Part shown: positions 1 to 9,200 of the stretch, piece after piece
Layout: each line of letters opens with the position of its first letter
Numbering within the stretch: position 1 is the stretch's first letter
Assembly: GCA_028565635.1 (NCBI GenBank)
Contig: JAOXYB010036573.1
Location: forward strand, 1-12,376
Direction of reading: 5' to 3'
Source: Phoronis ovalis
Lineage: Eukaryota > Phoronida > Phoronidae
DNA length: 12,376 nt
Notes under the pieces: model-generated
Databases searched by the model: none
Told to the model about the DNA's origin: nothing
The model's input: the letters and a program-made list of their open reading frames with translations, nothing else
Position numbers and translations under genes: made by a program

Positions 1-752
1 ATTCACAGAATGCGACATGCTGGGATCGTTTGGGTCTGAGACTGGTGGCTCCACCAAGTGCATGCAAATAGTCCATTATTGAACATATTGTGTATTGTAT
101 TAGTAACAATAATTTCATAGCCCCGAGCAGTGTTTGATAAAAAGTTTCCCCTCGCAGTTCAAGGGTAATGCTGACTCATTCGTGCCGAAAGCAGTCTGGT
201 GGCAGTGTCAGAAATCCCAAACTGAGTTTCATTTGCTTTCAATAGAAATACTATTCATAAAATTTTGTGTTACCCTGTTCCTGTCAGCTACCTTTATCCC
301 CGGGGTGGGGAATGTCATGGCAAAGTCACCATATACATGTGCCGCCCAGTAGGCCATCTTTTTTCAGCTCCCGCATTAACCACAGGGTATGTTTTTTACA
401 CTTCTTAAAGCCTTATTTACTTATATTGGATATTTACCACAAGGTATTTTCAAAAAATATTCTTTAACCTATAAAGGTGTATTTCTTGGAAAACGCATTT
501 ACAACAAATTAAGGTCCGTAAATTTGTATATATTTTTTTATCACAAGGTATGTAATTTACAAATGAATTTTACGCAGGGTATATATTTCGAAAGACTTAT
601 TTACAACAGGAGATACTTTTCGTGTTTTTTCTTTTGCGACAAGTTATATTTCTGATGACATTTATTTACAACACGGTCAGGGTTTTACCACATATCTACC
701 ATCAATTTTGACAAGTACCCTCCCGCCCTTATCATACATGATTATTTTATAG
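1..752 (+). other. Left flank: 3' part of a CLCA intron
   Basis: No exon could be placed here. The first visible CLCA exon begins in phase 0 inside the VWA domain, so the preceding exon should encode the DxSxS MIDAS motif. I looked for such a motif in this stretch and did not find it, so it lies further left. A short perfect inverted repeat (TGGTGG-CT-CCACCA, 43-56) is present. Positions 374-690 are occupied by a degenerate tandem array annotated separately. Short open frames around 134-352 have no recognisable protein similarity and no convincing splice context. Confidence 0.6.
374..690. repeat. Degenerate tandem array, unit about 31-37 bp
   Basis: A motif close to TTTACAACAAGGTAT recurs through this stretch. 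Its GG (or equivalent) anchor falls near 386, 443, 476, 513, 547, 578, 609, 643 and 675, so spacing is 31-37 bp over the last eight copies. Copies share a T-rich start, an ACAA/CACA core, a GGTAT-like box and a TTTC/AAA end, and they differ by substitutions and small indels. It looks like an old, decayed minisatellite inside the intron just upstream of the first visible CLCA exon. It has no coding potential that I can support. Confidence 0.6.
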
Positions 753-986
753 AATGGACGAATTCTTAAATTAAACCAAGCCACGGCACAGTTCATCCAT
801 GATTCCATACCTGTAGGCTCTGATGTCGGTATAGTTACCTTCAATGGTAGAGCTAATGCGAGAACAAAACAGCTCATACCCGTCAATGATGAGAGTGTAA
901 AACAGCAACTACTGGACAAACTTCCTGATCCACATATTGTAGGGGGAGGTACTGGCATTGGACTTAGTATGTTGATCGCTATTAAG
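753..986 (+). CDS. CLCA-like: CLCA exon (visible 1): VWA domain core
   Basis: The acceptor is TTTTATAG and the donor GTATGA. The exon is 234 nt, phase 0 at both ends, and encodes visible residues 1-78. It contains the helix after the missing MIDAS DxSxS (LKLNQATAQF), the strand VGIVTF, and GGGTGIGL, which carries the second MIDAS residue T67. The match to vertebrate CLCA VWA domains is clear by eye. Confidence 0.93.
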
Positions 987-3900
987 GTATGACAATATTT
1001 GCTGAACTAATAATTCACAGATAGATAAAAGATAAAAAATTACATTTTGATATGGAAGAAAGTCAGTTTTGAATACAGGTACAAACTGAATCTTTTCGAA
1101 TTCTCAAATATGCCACTTTCTATATTAATAATTGCTAACACCAGTAGTCACTAATGTTATATTATAGCTACTAAACGATGCCAAAGGCACTGCTGAAGGA
1201 TCCACCATCATCTTGGTGACTGATGGAAAGGAAACTCGTCCCCCATTTGTTAAAAACGTAATAGATCGAGTGATTCAATCTGGTGTTGTGGTAAATGCAA
1301 TAGCTTACACGGACGAAGCTAATGGACCAGAGCTGGAATTGATAGCTAAGGAGACAGGTGATATTATATATCTTCAATAAGATTTCATTGTCAGTATCAC
1401 AATGTACCTCTTTCAGTACAATACATAGAGACCAGGTGTCAAATTTATATGACGGTGGTAATCAGTAAGTTACTTACGTGTAGGTGACTTACGTATGAGT
1501 GACATGAAACTAATAATTTGATTTTGATATATTCTAAAATAAAAAAATTAGTCTAAATTATTCTGTTCAGCAAATGATCATATAATGGTATTGTAGGTGG
1601 TATGTTCTTCTTTTGTGCTGAAAATGAACAGTTTGTTCGGTTGAGTAATGCATTTGACAAAGCAGTGCACACTCTCTCTGATGGTAACTATGTCTTCCAA
1701 GACGTAAGTACCAAAGCAACTATAAACCTATTATATTCATATAAATTAATGATCATCAAATAAAGGTCACTAACATCGATTCATTTATAGATATGGAAAA
1801 ACACGGAAACAAGAATCGAAAAATCTTCATTTGTTAAGCTATATATATCAGCGTATTTCAGACACATAAAAGTCATAAAACGGCAGAAATGTTATATTAT
1901 TCAAATACTATTTTATAAGAAGAGTACCGGTCGGTGTGCTTTGATTTTCTTTTTCGTGTATTCATCACATATATAATGAGAGTGATGGAAGAAATCTTAG
2001 AGGTTGCTTCAAAGAAATCCAAAGTGGCCTTGTTGTGAAATGACGCTTCTATAAGAAAAATAAAATAAATGCTGTAGCTGATTGTTTTGTGGACTTAGAG
2101 AGCAATAATGGAATGTCACGATCGATTTTTTATCATGAATATTTAAAACAGTTTACTCGGCAGATGACGTCGTTTACAATCGTTTAAATATTCTCAAAGT
2201 AGACCAGCATCTCCATAAATCTGTTATCCTTTTAGGTTTTATCTGAAACTATAATTTTGAAGAAAGGTGAAACACACCGGAAATCAGTTAAAATCGATGA
2301 AACCGTTGGACGGAACACGGAGTTTACATTTCTTTATCCAAATGGGTCTGACATTTCAGTGAGTTTATTGTCCATTTTATATTTCCACTAAATTAGTCAT
2401 TAGCGACAATTATCGTATAATGCAAATCCGATCCTGGCCAGTTACTACAAGAAGAGGCGCGTACTTGCGCGTACTGTTTTGACGTTTTTGAACATGTTAG
2501 TTGCACCTGTTATTTCTTTGCAGGTTTCTGTCCGTTCTCCTGATGGTGATATTTTTGAGAACGGTTCTCCAGAATACAGTAATGATATCAAGTTTAGTAT
2601 TGTAAGGGTTACTATACCGATGGCCAAAGTAAGTATTTCAACTTTAAACAACACATATTTAGCTTGGTCTTTATAGGAAGCATGCGAATGCAAATGTAAA
2701 GCGTATCTTTTTGGCCTGTGACAAACTATTAATTTCTTCGCAGCTTTTACTTTGAATTGCATTTAATATACAAGATATGTAATGCTGTTTAGGCTGGAAA
2801 ATGGATGTACACCGTAGAATTAATGGATCCAGCAAATGCCACCATATCAATAAGCGTAAAATCACGCCCTAGGGTAAATGCAACAAATGTTGGCTCAGTT
2901 AAAAGCGAGGCTATTTCCGTGGTTGCTTGGATGAACAGCTTTACCATCAGTTTCCCTGCTAAGACAGTGGTACTCGCTGAAGTTACGAAAGGCTATGCTC
3001 CAGTAATAAAAGGAGACGTCAAAGCCATCATAGGAAGACCAAACGCGCCACCTGTCTTTCTGGAATTAAGAGACAATGGAGTCGGTGAGTAAAACATTCT
3101 ACCAATTTAAATATTTTCAAAGTAAAATATTTTGCTCAGAAGAAGTGCAGTTTCAGAAACAAGTATTGTTTTATCATCACTCCTTTGTCAAACATGTAAA
3201 ACAAACTATATTTTTATAAAGTTTGGCGATAGCAGAAAACTATTCTACCGGATTTTCCAGGGTCATTTTAGCATGCTAAAAATGAAATAATATTAATTTT
3301 ACAGGTGCCGACACACAAGCGGATGACGGTGTATATTCTGCTTATTTCACTTATTTTACTGGTAATGGTCGCTACTCAGTTCAGGCTACTGTTAAAAACG
3401 ACAATGGCAAAGCGGTAATAAAAACGGGAGGAGGAAATGGAGGTGGTTCTCTAAAAACATCACCAGGTAAGACAGTTCCTTCAGATTAACTTTGTCTCTA
3501 GTGCGGTACTTCCAAAAAAGACGATTGTAACTCCGTACAATCTGAAATTGTGGTCCGTAGTTGGTCCCTTCAGCAAGGGGTTTATACGAGTTTCAGAGTA
3601 CACTCTGCCTGGATAGGATGCTAGTCTATCGTGGGTTACTTTCGAGTGTTTTTAACACTGGAGCCCAATTTTACATCTGCATGGGTGGAGAGAACCAAAT
3701 GGAGACAAAGTGTCTTGTTTGGGAAATTATAATTGTAAAAAAGTTGTTTGTTTACGTTGATTTCCGGTACTTAGACTTGTTCCGACTTGAGTTTGTTTTA
3801 CAATCCAAAGCCAGGTATATAATAAGATTATAAGAAATCAAATTGTAATGGAAAACGTTTTGTTTAGTTTAAGCATTTTCATATGGAATTTGTGTACTCG

Positions 3901-5388
3901 GTACCAAAGTTTTTCGATAACTTTATTGTCTGTAATAATAAAATACATTCACGTTTGTTGTTAAACTTTCCGTAATTCAGACTTTGTGGTTGTTGGTCCA
4001 CTGGTGACAATTCAAGCACCTGACTTCGAACGCACAGGTACTGCAGGGGGTTTCAGTGTCACGAACTACAGCGAAAGCTTGACAGATCCATATGCTCCAA
4101 GCCGAATTATTGATGCAAGGTTGGTCAGGTTCTCCTATGATGATCAAACCGTAACTATCACTTGGACCGCTCCTGGAGAAGATCTGGATCAAGGCACTGG
4201 TACATAACACTGTTAAAGTATAATTACAATGTCTTCTATTTCAAAAAGAAGTTTCCTTTCTTATACGATTTTTTCCTTCGGCTTCCACCTTTCGCCTGTA
4301 TTCTATAGATAGATAAAACAGCATAGCATATAGACAGTATAGCATCAGTGAAGAATATAATACAAAAAATGAATACGCAAATTTCATTTTTTTCCAATAA
4401 ACACATTTTTGTGAAATATGGTGCAGCTTGGAATCGGACTTATCATATGCATGATATTATAATTTTATTGTTAATTGTAGTGCGTTCATACGAAATTCGT
4501 TGGAGCACGAATGACAGCCGATTTAATAGTGACTTCCATACCGGTGAGATTGTATTGCCGTCTCAGATGGTAGGAGATCTCACACCAGTAATGTCAGGAT
4601 CTCACCAGGAGATCACTATCCGAGTTCTAGACAGAGGTGAAGAAATCGTATTCTTCTTTGCCATCAGGTGAGGTGTTCATTGTTGCTAAACCTTGCGCGA
4701 CACGGTGGTAATTGTTCAAAGATTCATTCCTGCCGCGAAATTGGTATGAAATTTCACCACGTATATGTACTTTTAATTGTAAAAAAAAAAAATAGGAAGT
4801 AACAGTAACTTCTTAATATTCAAGGTCTTCACGCCCGGGAGTGCTGGTCTTCTTTTTCAGACGGAGATGTGGCACCAAAACCTAGAATATCCACTAATTT
4901 CCGGGATTTTTCATATCAAGATGGACAAAAAGGTTTTCGCGTAGAAAAGGAGGCCCACTTTTAAGTTTGCGCTTTGACCAGCAAATATTGATTCATCGCG
5001 ATTTTTGTTAAAAAGTTGACTCATTTTTGGGGATTTCATCCCCATTTTCATTATATGGTTTTACGATATTTAAAACAGAATTCTGCCCCTAGCTTCAAAT
5101 ACTAGTATGCAGATGATAATCTAAACAAATTATTTTTTCAGGGCCGTAGATAAAAGTGGTCAGTGCAGTGATCCGTCCAATCTGGTGGGAGTCAACATGG
5201 CACCGCGTGAGGTAGAGGGTGGCCTTACTGCCTGGGGGATTGCAGGAATTTCTATAGCTTGCGTCACGACAGTATTACTGATTGCAGGTGTATTTTTGAT
5301 TCAAGCGAAGAAACATAAGATGTCTGGAAGAGTCACGTCAAAGAGATACTCGGCAACTTCTTTTGAGTTACCGAAAGTAGAGGCATAA
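753..5388 (+). CDS. CLCA-like: Calcium-activated chloride channel regulator (CLCA family), 3' ten exons
   Basis: Exons: 753-986, 1168-1357, 1597-1703, 2236-2358, 2524-2628, 2793-3084, 3305-3466, 3981-4199, 4481-4667, 5142-5388. All introns are GT-AG and phases match, giving 621 visible residues and a TAA. Family hallmarks seen in order (visible-residue numbering): VWA with the MIDAS threonine in GGGTGIG (T67) and a VTDG loop (D97); DNGVGAD...DDGVYS at 347-362; a GGF segment near 427-429; WTAPGEDLDQG at 466-476, the start of a fibronectin-III-like strand set; a transmembrane helix at about 571-593; and a short basic tail. Known for the family: CLCA proteins are not channels themselves. They are secreted or type I membrane proteins with an N-terminal zinc metalloprotease domain that cleaves the protein, and the VWA domain can modulate TMEM16A chloride channels. 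The protease half, signal peptide and DxSxS motif lie outside the window, so catalytic competence cannot be judged. Confidence 0.95.
1168..1357 (+). CDS. CLCA-like: CLCA exon (visible 2): VWA domain, VTDG loop
   Basis: The exon is 190 nt, from acceptor ATTATAG to donor GTGATA, entering in phase 0 and leaving in phase 1. It encodes residues 79-141 plus one base. The strand TIILVTDG supplies the third MIDAS aspartate (D97). It is followed by a helix, the strand VVVNAIAY, and a helix ending in ELELIAKETG, which resembles the ELEELSKMTGG segment of CLCA proteins. The donor is weaker than its neighbours, but the downstream phase supports it. Confidence 0.92.
1597..1703 (+). CDS. CLCA-like: CLCA exon (visible 3): end of VWA domain
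   Basis: The exon is 107 nt, from acceptor ATTGTAG to donor GTAAGT. It enters in phase 1 and leaves in phase 0, encoding residues 142-177. GGMFFF followed by the helix around LSNAFDKAV corresponds to the 'G...D...LIDAF' end of the CLCA VWA domain. Confidence 0.9.
1704..2235 (+). other. CLCA intron (532 nt)
   Basis: AT-rich, with no supported exon. It contains a short inverted repeat: GAATATTTAAA at 2137-2147 pairs with TTTAAATATTC at 2183-2193. The loop between them carries a half-palindromic TGACGTCG. No other structure was recognised. Confidence 0.6.
2236..2358 (+). CDS. CLCA-like: CLCA exon (visible 4): post-VWA beta region
   Basis: The exon is 123 nt, from acceptor CCTTTTAG to donor GTGAGT, phase 0 at both ends, encoding residues 178-218. 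It resembles the family segment after VWA, 'IQLES...V.IDSTVGKDTLFLITW': here VKIDETVGRNTEFTFLYPNG. Confidence 0.9.
2524..2628 (+). CDS. CLCA-like: CLCA exon (visible 5): post-VWA beta region
   Basis: The exon is 105 nt, from acceptor TTTGCAG to donor GTAAGT, phase 0 at both ends, encoding residues 219-253. It starts VSVRSPDGD, matching the 'ILLWDPSGQ' strand-turn of the family, and ends VTIPMAK, followed in the next exon by AGKWMYTVEL (family: 'GTWKYSLQ'). Confidence 0.9.
2793..3084 (+). CDS. CLCA-like: CLCA exon (visible 6): conserved post-VWA domain
   Basis: At 292 nt this is the longest visible exon. It runs from acceptor GCTGTTTAG to donor GTGAGT, enters in phase 0, leaves in phase 1, and encodes residues 254-350. 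AGKWMYTVEL, ISVKSRPRVNAT and GYAPVIKGDVKAII each match conserved CLCA stretches. It ends in LELRDNGV, the start of the DNGxGAD motif, which is split by the intron. Confidence 0.94.
3305..3466 (+). CDS. CLCA-like: CLCA exon (visible 7): DGVYS segment and Gly-rich linker
   Basis: The exon is 162 nt, from acceptor TTTTACAG to donor GTAAGA, phase 1 in and out, encoding residues 351-404. It completes the hallmark GAD...DDGVYSAYF and then NGRYSVQATV. The last part is a glycine-rich linker (GGGNGGG) where vertebrate CLCAs have a less ordered stretch. Confidence 0.93.
3467..3980 (+). other. CLCA intron with SINE-like insertion (514 nt)
   Basis: No exon is supported in this intron. About a third of it (3551-3723) is a SINE-like element, annotated separately. 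The rest is AT-rich with no recognised structure. Confidence 0.6.
3551..3723 (+). mobile_element. SINE-like element with tRNA-like head and conserved core
   Basis: TGGTCCGTAGTTGG at 3551-3564 resembles a pol III A box, and GAGTTTCAGAG at 3588-3598 is a decayed B box about 35 bp later. The following core (3601-3723) contains CTGCCTGGATAGGATGCTAG, a GTGGGTTAC block, an ATGGGTGGAGAGAACC block and GACAAAGTGTCTTG. I recognise this order from repeats widespread in marine invertebrates, where the core usually continues into CCCAAGG; here it is cut short. The resemblance to a named conserved SINE core such as Nin-DC is from memory and unverified. No clear target-site duplication was found, so the ends are approximate. 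Confidence 0.5.
3981..4199 (+). CDS. CLCA-like: CLCA exon (visible 8): GGF segment and start of FN3-like domain
   Basis: The exon is 219 nt, from acceptor GTAATTCAG to donor GTACAT, phase 1 in and out, encoding residues 405-477. ERTGTAGGFSV corresponds to the family 'SRTSSGGSF', and ITWTAPGEDLDQGT is almost identical to the conserved 'LTWTAPGDDYDHG' strand. In the family this region leads into a fibronectin-III-like module. Confidence 0.94.
4481..4667 (+). CDS. CLCA-like: CLCA exon (visible 9): FN3-like domain
   Basis: The exon is 187 nt, from acceptor TTAATTGTAG to donor GTGAGG, phase 1 in and phase 2 out, encoding residues 478-539. VRSYEIRWST matches the family 'KYIIRIST' strand. The C-terminal VFFFAIR, completed by the next exon as AVDKSG, matches 'LFIAIQAVDKV'. 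Confidence 0.93.
4668..5141 (+). other. CLCA intron (474 nt)
   Basis: No supported exon. An A-run (about 4781-4792) and a strong-looking acceptor (TTCTTTTTCAG near 4850-4860) are present. However, the sequence after that acceptor gives a stop within a few codons in the frame required by the upstream exon, so it is probably decoy or repeat-derived sequence. Confidence 0.5.
5142..5388 (+). CDS. CLCA-like: CLCA terminal exon: transmembrane helix and cytoplasmic tail
   Basis: The exon starts after a TTTTTTCAG acceptor in phase 2 and ends at TAA (5386-5388), encoding residues 540-621. AVDKSGQCSDPSN closes the FN3-like module. Residues 571-593 (WGIAGISIACVTTVLLIAGV onward) form one hydrophobic helix, followed by QAKKHK and a 28-residue Ser/Lys-rich tail. 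This predicts a type I membrane protein, as described for CLCA2, rather than a fully secreted form such as CLCA1. Confidence 0.94.
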
Positions 5389-5566
5389 GACATCGATACT
5401 ATGATTACGTCCTTAAGCCTAAGACCGTAATCTAGAATTTTGCAACTTTTACCGATCTACAGTCTAGGTATAACAATGTCTGGATAAATATCTTCTAATT
5501 TTATTCTAACAAAATTGCAGGATGTGAAGCTATTAGCGTAGTGGTTATTTATGAACTAGTTGCCCA

Positions 5567-5572
5567 AATAAA
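5567..5572 (+). promoter_or_regulatory. Poly(A) signal of the CLCA gene
   Basis: A canonical AATAAA lies about 180 bp after the CLCA stop codon. A TGTGCCCTGGG stretch follows about 25 bp later and could serve as the downstream U/GU element. From here to the opposing gene's signal (5815) I see nothing else. Confidence 0.6.
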
Positions 5573-5814
5573 GAAGTTTCTACTTCCATTCCCTTTCTGT
5601 GCCCTGGGATATCTATTCAGCAATATTAGATCAGACTATGCATAACTTCCACAATCTCCCTAAATATACGCTTCTGTTGAATACTAGCCCCGGTGATAAC
5701 TTTTTAGAAAATTGTTCTTATCTAATTTTTAAGAAATAAGTATTGAGAAGTTGGAAAGATGCATAGTTTCTATAACAGGTGCTACAAAGAAATTGTGTGA
5801 AAATATGTAAATGT

Positions 5815-5820
5815 TTTATT
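5815..5820 (-). promoter_or_regulatory. Poly(A) signal of the chitin-binding gene
   Basis: AATAAA on the minus strand (TTTATT on plus), about 177 bp beyond the TAA of the minus-strand gene. That gives a 3' UTR of roughly 200 bp. The surrounding DNA is AT-rich, so other weaker signals are possible. Confidence 0.5.
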
Positions 5821-5996
5821 TTTAGTTTAAAACTATTTTAACGTACAAATATATACAAACGACACAAAACAAATATAATTGCTATGCGTGATAAACAATA
5901 TGTTATTATTCTTCCTTTACATACATAGTGATAAAAAACAAGATATCTAATTTAAAGCAAGGAGGCAAAACGTTGGCATAACATCATACACATTTT

Positions 5997-6200
5997 TTAA
6001 ACATAAAATGATTTTCCTACGAATGATCCTCTGTGGTCAAGCGCTGATAAAGACTCTTCCATAGTTCTATTACAATCAAAATTTATTGAATTCGGCAGGT
6101 TCGGTAGCCCCCTGACGGTCATATCAGTAGCTGATGATTTCCATGTTGCCGATTTATTAACTAATATGGTATCAGTTTCTCGTAAATGTGGTATTTGATA
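5997..6200 (-). CDS. Chitin-binding gene exon 6: tail and stop
   Basis: The exon begins after acceptor GTTGTTACAG in phase 0 and runs 67 codons to TAA (5999-5997), encoding residues 226-292. It opens with YQIPHLRETD, the second tyrosine motif, and continues as a Ser/Thr/Asn-rich polar tail ending SFVGKSFYV. The last residues (FYV) loosely resemble a C-terminal hydrophobic ligand, but I would not call a PDZ motif. Confidence 0.82.
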   Translation of the reverse strand, partial: YQIPHLRETDTILVNKSATWKSSATDMTVRGLPNLPNSINFDCNRTMEESLSALDHRGSFVGKSFYV

Positions 6201-9200
6201 CTGTAACAACAGAAAGTAAATTATGGATGTCACGTTCTGAATGGTAGCAATTTCATAAAGTAGATGTAAAATAAATCGTTATTACGCGCATTAACATCGT
6301 GTTTGATGTGTTATTTTTTTCCTGAAAATTATTCAAAAATGGTCCCGGGTGTCTCTCAAGTACATTGCTGGTAATTATGCTCGTTAATGGCTTAAAAAAG
6401 CTCCCAAACAAGTAATAGTAATACAGATCCTAAGAAAAGCCTATGCGTTGACGAAATTGGTACCCTATTCGAGGCTGAACTTATTCGACAAATAAAAATG
6501 AAACATCAACAATTCTTATTTAAGCAGGTGGTGGTAGACTATCATCGCGAAAATTGGAGCCTAAGCAAAGAAACGTGAAAAACATACTCTAAGCAAAGGA
6601 ACGTGAAAAACATACTCTAAGCAAGATCAATGTAAAAACCTTACCATTTTTGCTCAAAATTGCCAAGTTTCCTACCCTAGACGCGTAGTGCACCTGGTCT
6701 TCAAATAGACACCTTTTCAGGCGCTTTTATTAATGAGCATGATAACCCACACTTTGCATGAGAGACCCCGGGGAAATGGTATTTTTTACCCACCATTCTT
6801 TTTTCGTCGATTTCATCATATGTGTGTGTCGGCGTTTGCAGCTGGTTGATAGTCTGATGAGCGTTTGCTACTGCTTTTACGTCTGCCCTGCCATTAAAAA
6901 ATGAAGAAACAAAAAGTGGCATATTTTACAGTTGTATATATTTAACAGTAATGCTAAAAATAAAATTTGTAAATCGGAATCAACTAGAAAACAAAAAATT
7001 AAACTTATAATCAAAGCTATAATTAAATGGCATATCTTCATCAGCACTGGTGACACCTGGTATGGAAAATAATGTTTATCTACCTGTGTTGGCTGTTCAA
7101 GAAAACCACCTTTCGAATGATTTCAGAGAATGAGAAGAGTATTTCTTGTTTGCCTAGATCTTTTTATTTATGTAATCTAATTCACACTATCAAGTGAATA
7201 AAAAAATAGGCACCGAACTATATTGTGCCACCCAGATGACACTATGCTACATCTACTAGCGCTTGCATTTCCTTCCGATAGTTCTTCTCAAATGTTGCCC
7301 GACAAACATTATTATTACCTGGTAAGAAACAGTGCTAGTGCTGTGAACGCCGTACGAACAGAAGCACCGCCTATATGCAGTGGATGCAATCCCACATTGA
7401 GCGTATATAGTTTGGTCCACATCGTGTCTATTTTTATTCTCAGATGCGTGTTACAAGAATTTGCTTATAAGATAATTGTTTATCAATATTAAACTGCATA
7501 TTGTTTGTCGTTTCTTACTTACTTTTTATTCTTTTTTCTCCATAAGAGAATTCCGGCTAGAACTATGATAATAGCTGCAATAATACCACCAACTATACCT
7601 CCTATCATCGCATCATAATTATTACTCTTCGGTGAATTTTCTTGTATAGATTTATCTAAAAAAATAATTAAATACAAGTTCATAAGTTCAAGTTCATTGG
7701 ACCACAGACTGCTTTTCGTATCCTTTGTAATATAGATAGAAAAGTGCACAGATAATATTTATTTCTTCTAATGCTTACTGTACGCGGACAATCAGATAAT
7801 TCATGAGACGGTCATCAAGTACTCCATCAACATTTTCAGCCGAGCAGAGTACAGAAGCTAGCTTGTTTCTAACATATGAAAAACATATGATAGCATTGAA
7901 TATTCCGCTGACATGCTTAAAAAATATATGGTGCTCCTTCGTAAGCCTACTGCTAGTTTGTATTGCTTAAACAGGACTTGTATAAAAAAGTAAAGATCTC
8001 AGATTAATCCCATGAAAAGGGAAATAAAAAATGGCTGGCTCTGATCTTTGTTAAAGTTGTATTACACAGAAACATAATTTGTTGGTACATACGAATAGAT
8101 TCAAGGTAACGTTTGGTGGCAAAGGTGACTGTTTTATGAATTTTAACTAACGAATATCCATTGTAAATGTCACAATTGTCTGGCATCCTTGAGCCCCTTC
8201 GTCGAAAACATCGTAAAGTTACGATTTCCGTAAATTCTTACCACTCCGTTACACTATAAAGATACTTTAATACAAGAGTCATAAAGTTACGATTTTTCCT
8301 GACAACGAATTTTACATGATTCAACGGGTCACAAGTATATTGTTTTATTGCGAGGAGGCATCGAGTCATAAAGTCATCAAGATATATTATAAGATAAAGC
8401 GATAAATATGATCTTATTAACCTAGCTGTAATTATTAATTTGAATAGAGTTCAGTAACAGTATCTTACCTGTATTCTTAATATCCAAAACTTTCGTCGTG
8501 TCAATTATTGAGGAAACTTGAGTAAATGTAATTTCTGTGGTCTGTAACAATTCAAACGCATTTGCAAAAGTTGGAAAATGCTTTTATCCCACTTTAATAA
8601 CTAGTGGCTACCGGTTCTCTATTGATAGTAAAGTATACATTTTCATTTTATTTTCAATAAAGGTATAAGAAAAAACTTGTAAAATTAAACTATGCTATCG
8701 AGATCATTAGAATATGAACCAAGCATCACTAAGAATAAGTACGCCACAAAATATGAATACTAGTGCTTCTTTTCACACTTTTGTGCCAACATACATATAT
8801 CTGCTAGTATCTATTTATAACATTTAATATATTAAAAATAAAAACAATGACAGGAGGAAACATCGATAGCAGACTGGCCTGTTTCGATTGTGTCGCTTTG
8901 TTTTATTACATGTAACACATTTATAGATATTCAACATCTCAAAAAAGAGTACATAATTGCCAGTCGGACTTTTTGATATTACCGTAAACTACTTATAGAT
9001 TTTTAGTTTTTGGTAACAGGTTGAGTGTCTTACCTTTTCTGTGGTTGTTAGTGGCGCAGTTGATGGCAAAACAGGGCAACGACATGTGATATAAAACGGA
9101 TCCTCACATCTTCCTGTTTCATAATTGTATTGCGTTGCTGGCGGACAAGGACATAAACTTAAACTTTTCCCATCGCAATGCCAGTAGTTTTCACAATTTC

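Noticed and set aside
134-467. Two overlapping + strand frames with hydrophobic stretches
   Set aside because: No family similarity, no phase-compatible splice to the CLCA exon at 753, and part lies in the degenerate repeat array.
677-958. Minus-strand open frame of 93 codons
   Set aside because: It is the antisense shadow of the CLCA VWA exon; the plus strand gives the clear family match.
1465-1477. Palindrome GTAAGT-T-ACTTAC that looks like a splice donor on both strands
   Set aside because: Inside a CLCA intron with no exon next to it; short enough to be chance.
2137-2193. Inverted repeat GAATATTTAAA / TTTAAATATTC as a possible MITE end
   Set aside because: Arms are only 11 bp of AT-rich sequence and no target-site duplication or second copy is visible.
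2445-2865. Overlapping minus-strand open frames
   Set aside because: Antisense to CLCA exons 5 and 6, with no recognisable protein.
4861-4922. Exon-like stretch after a strong TTTTTCAG acceptor in the last CLCA intron, readable as GDVAPKPRISTNF
   Set aside because: Joined to the upstream exon in the required phase it hits TAG within a few codons, and the direct splice 4667 to 5142 reconstructs the family sequence AIRAVDKSG without it.
6881-6887. Alternative acceptor 5 bp inside exon 5 of the chitin-binding gene
   Set aside because: Shifts the frame to a stop after about 22 codons and loses the TYDEID tail and the in-phase last exon.
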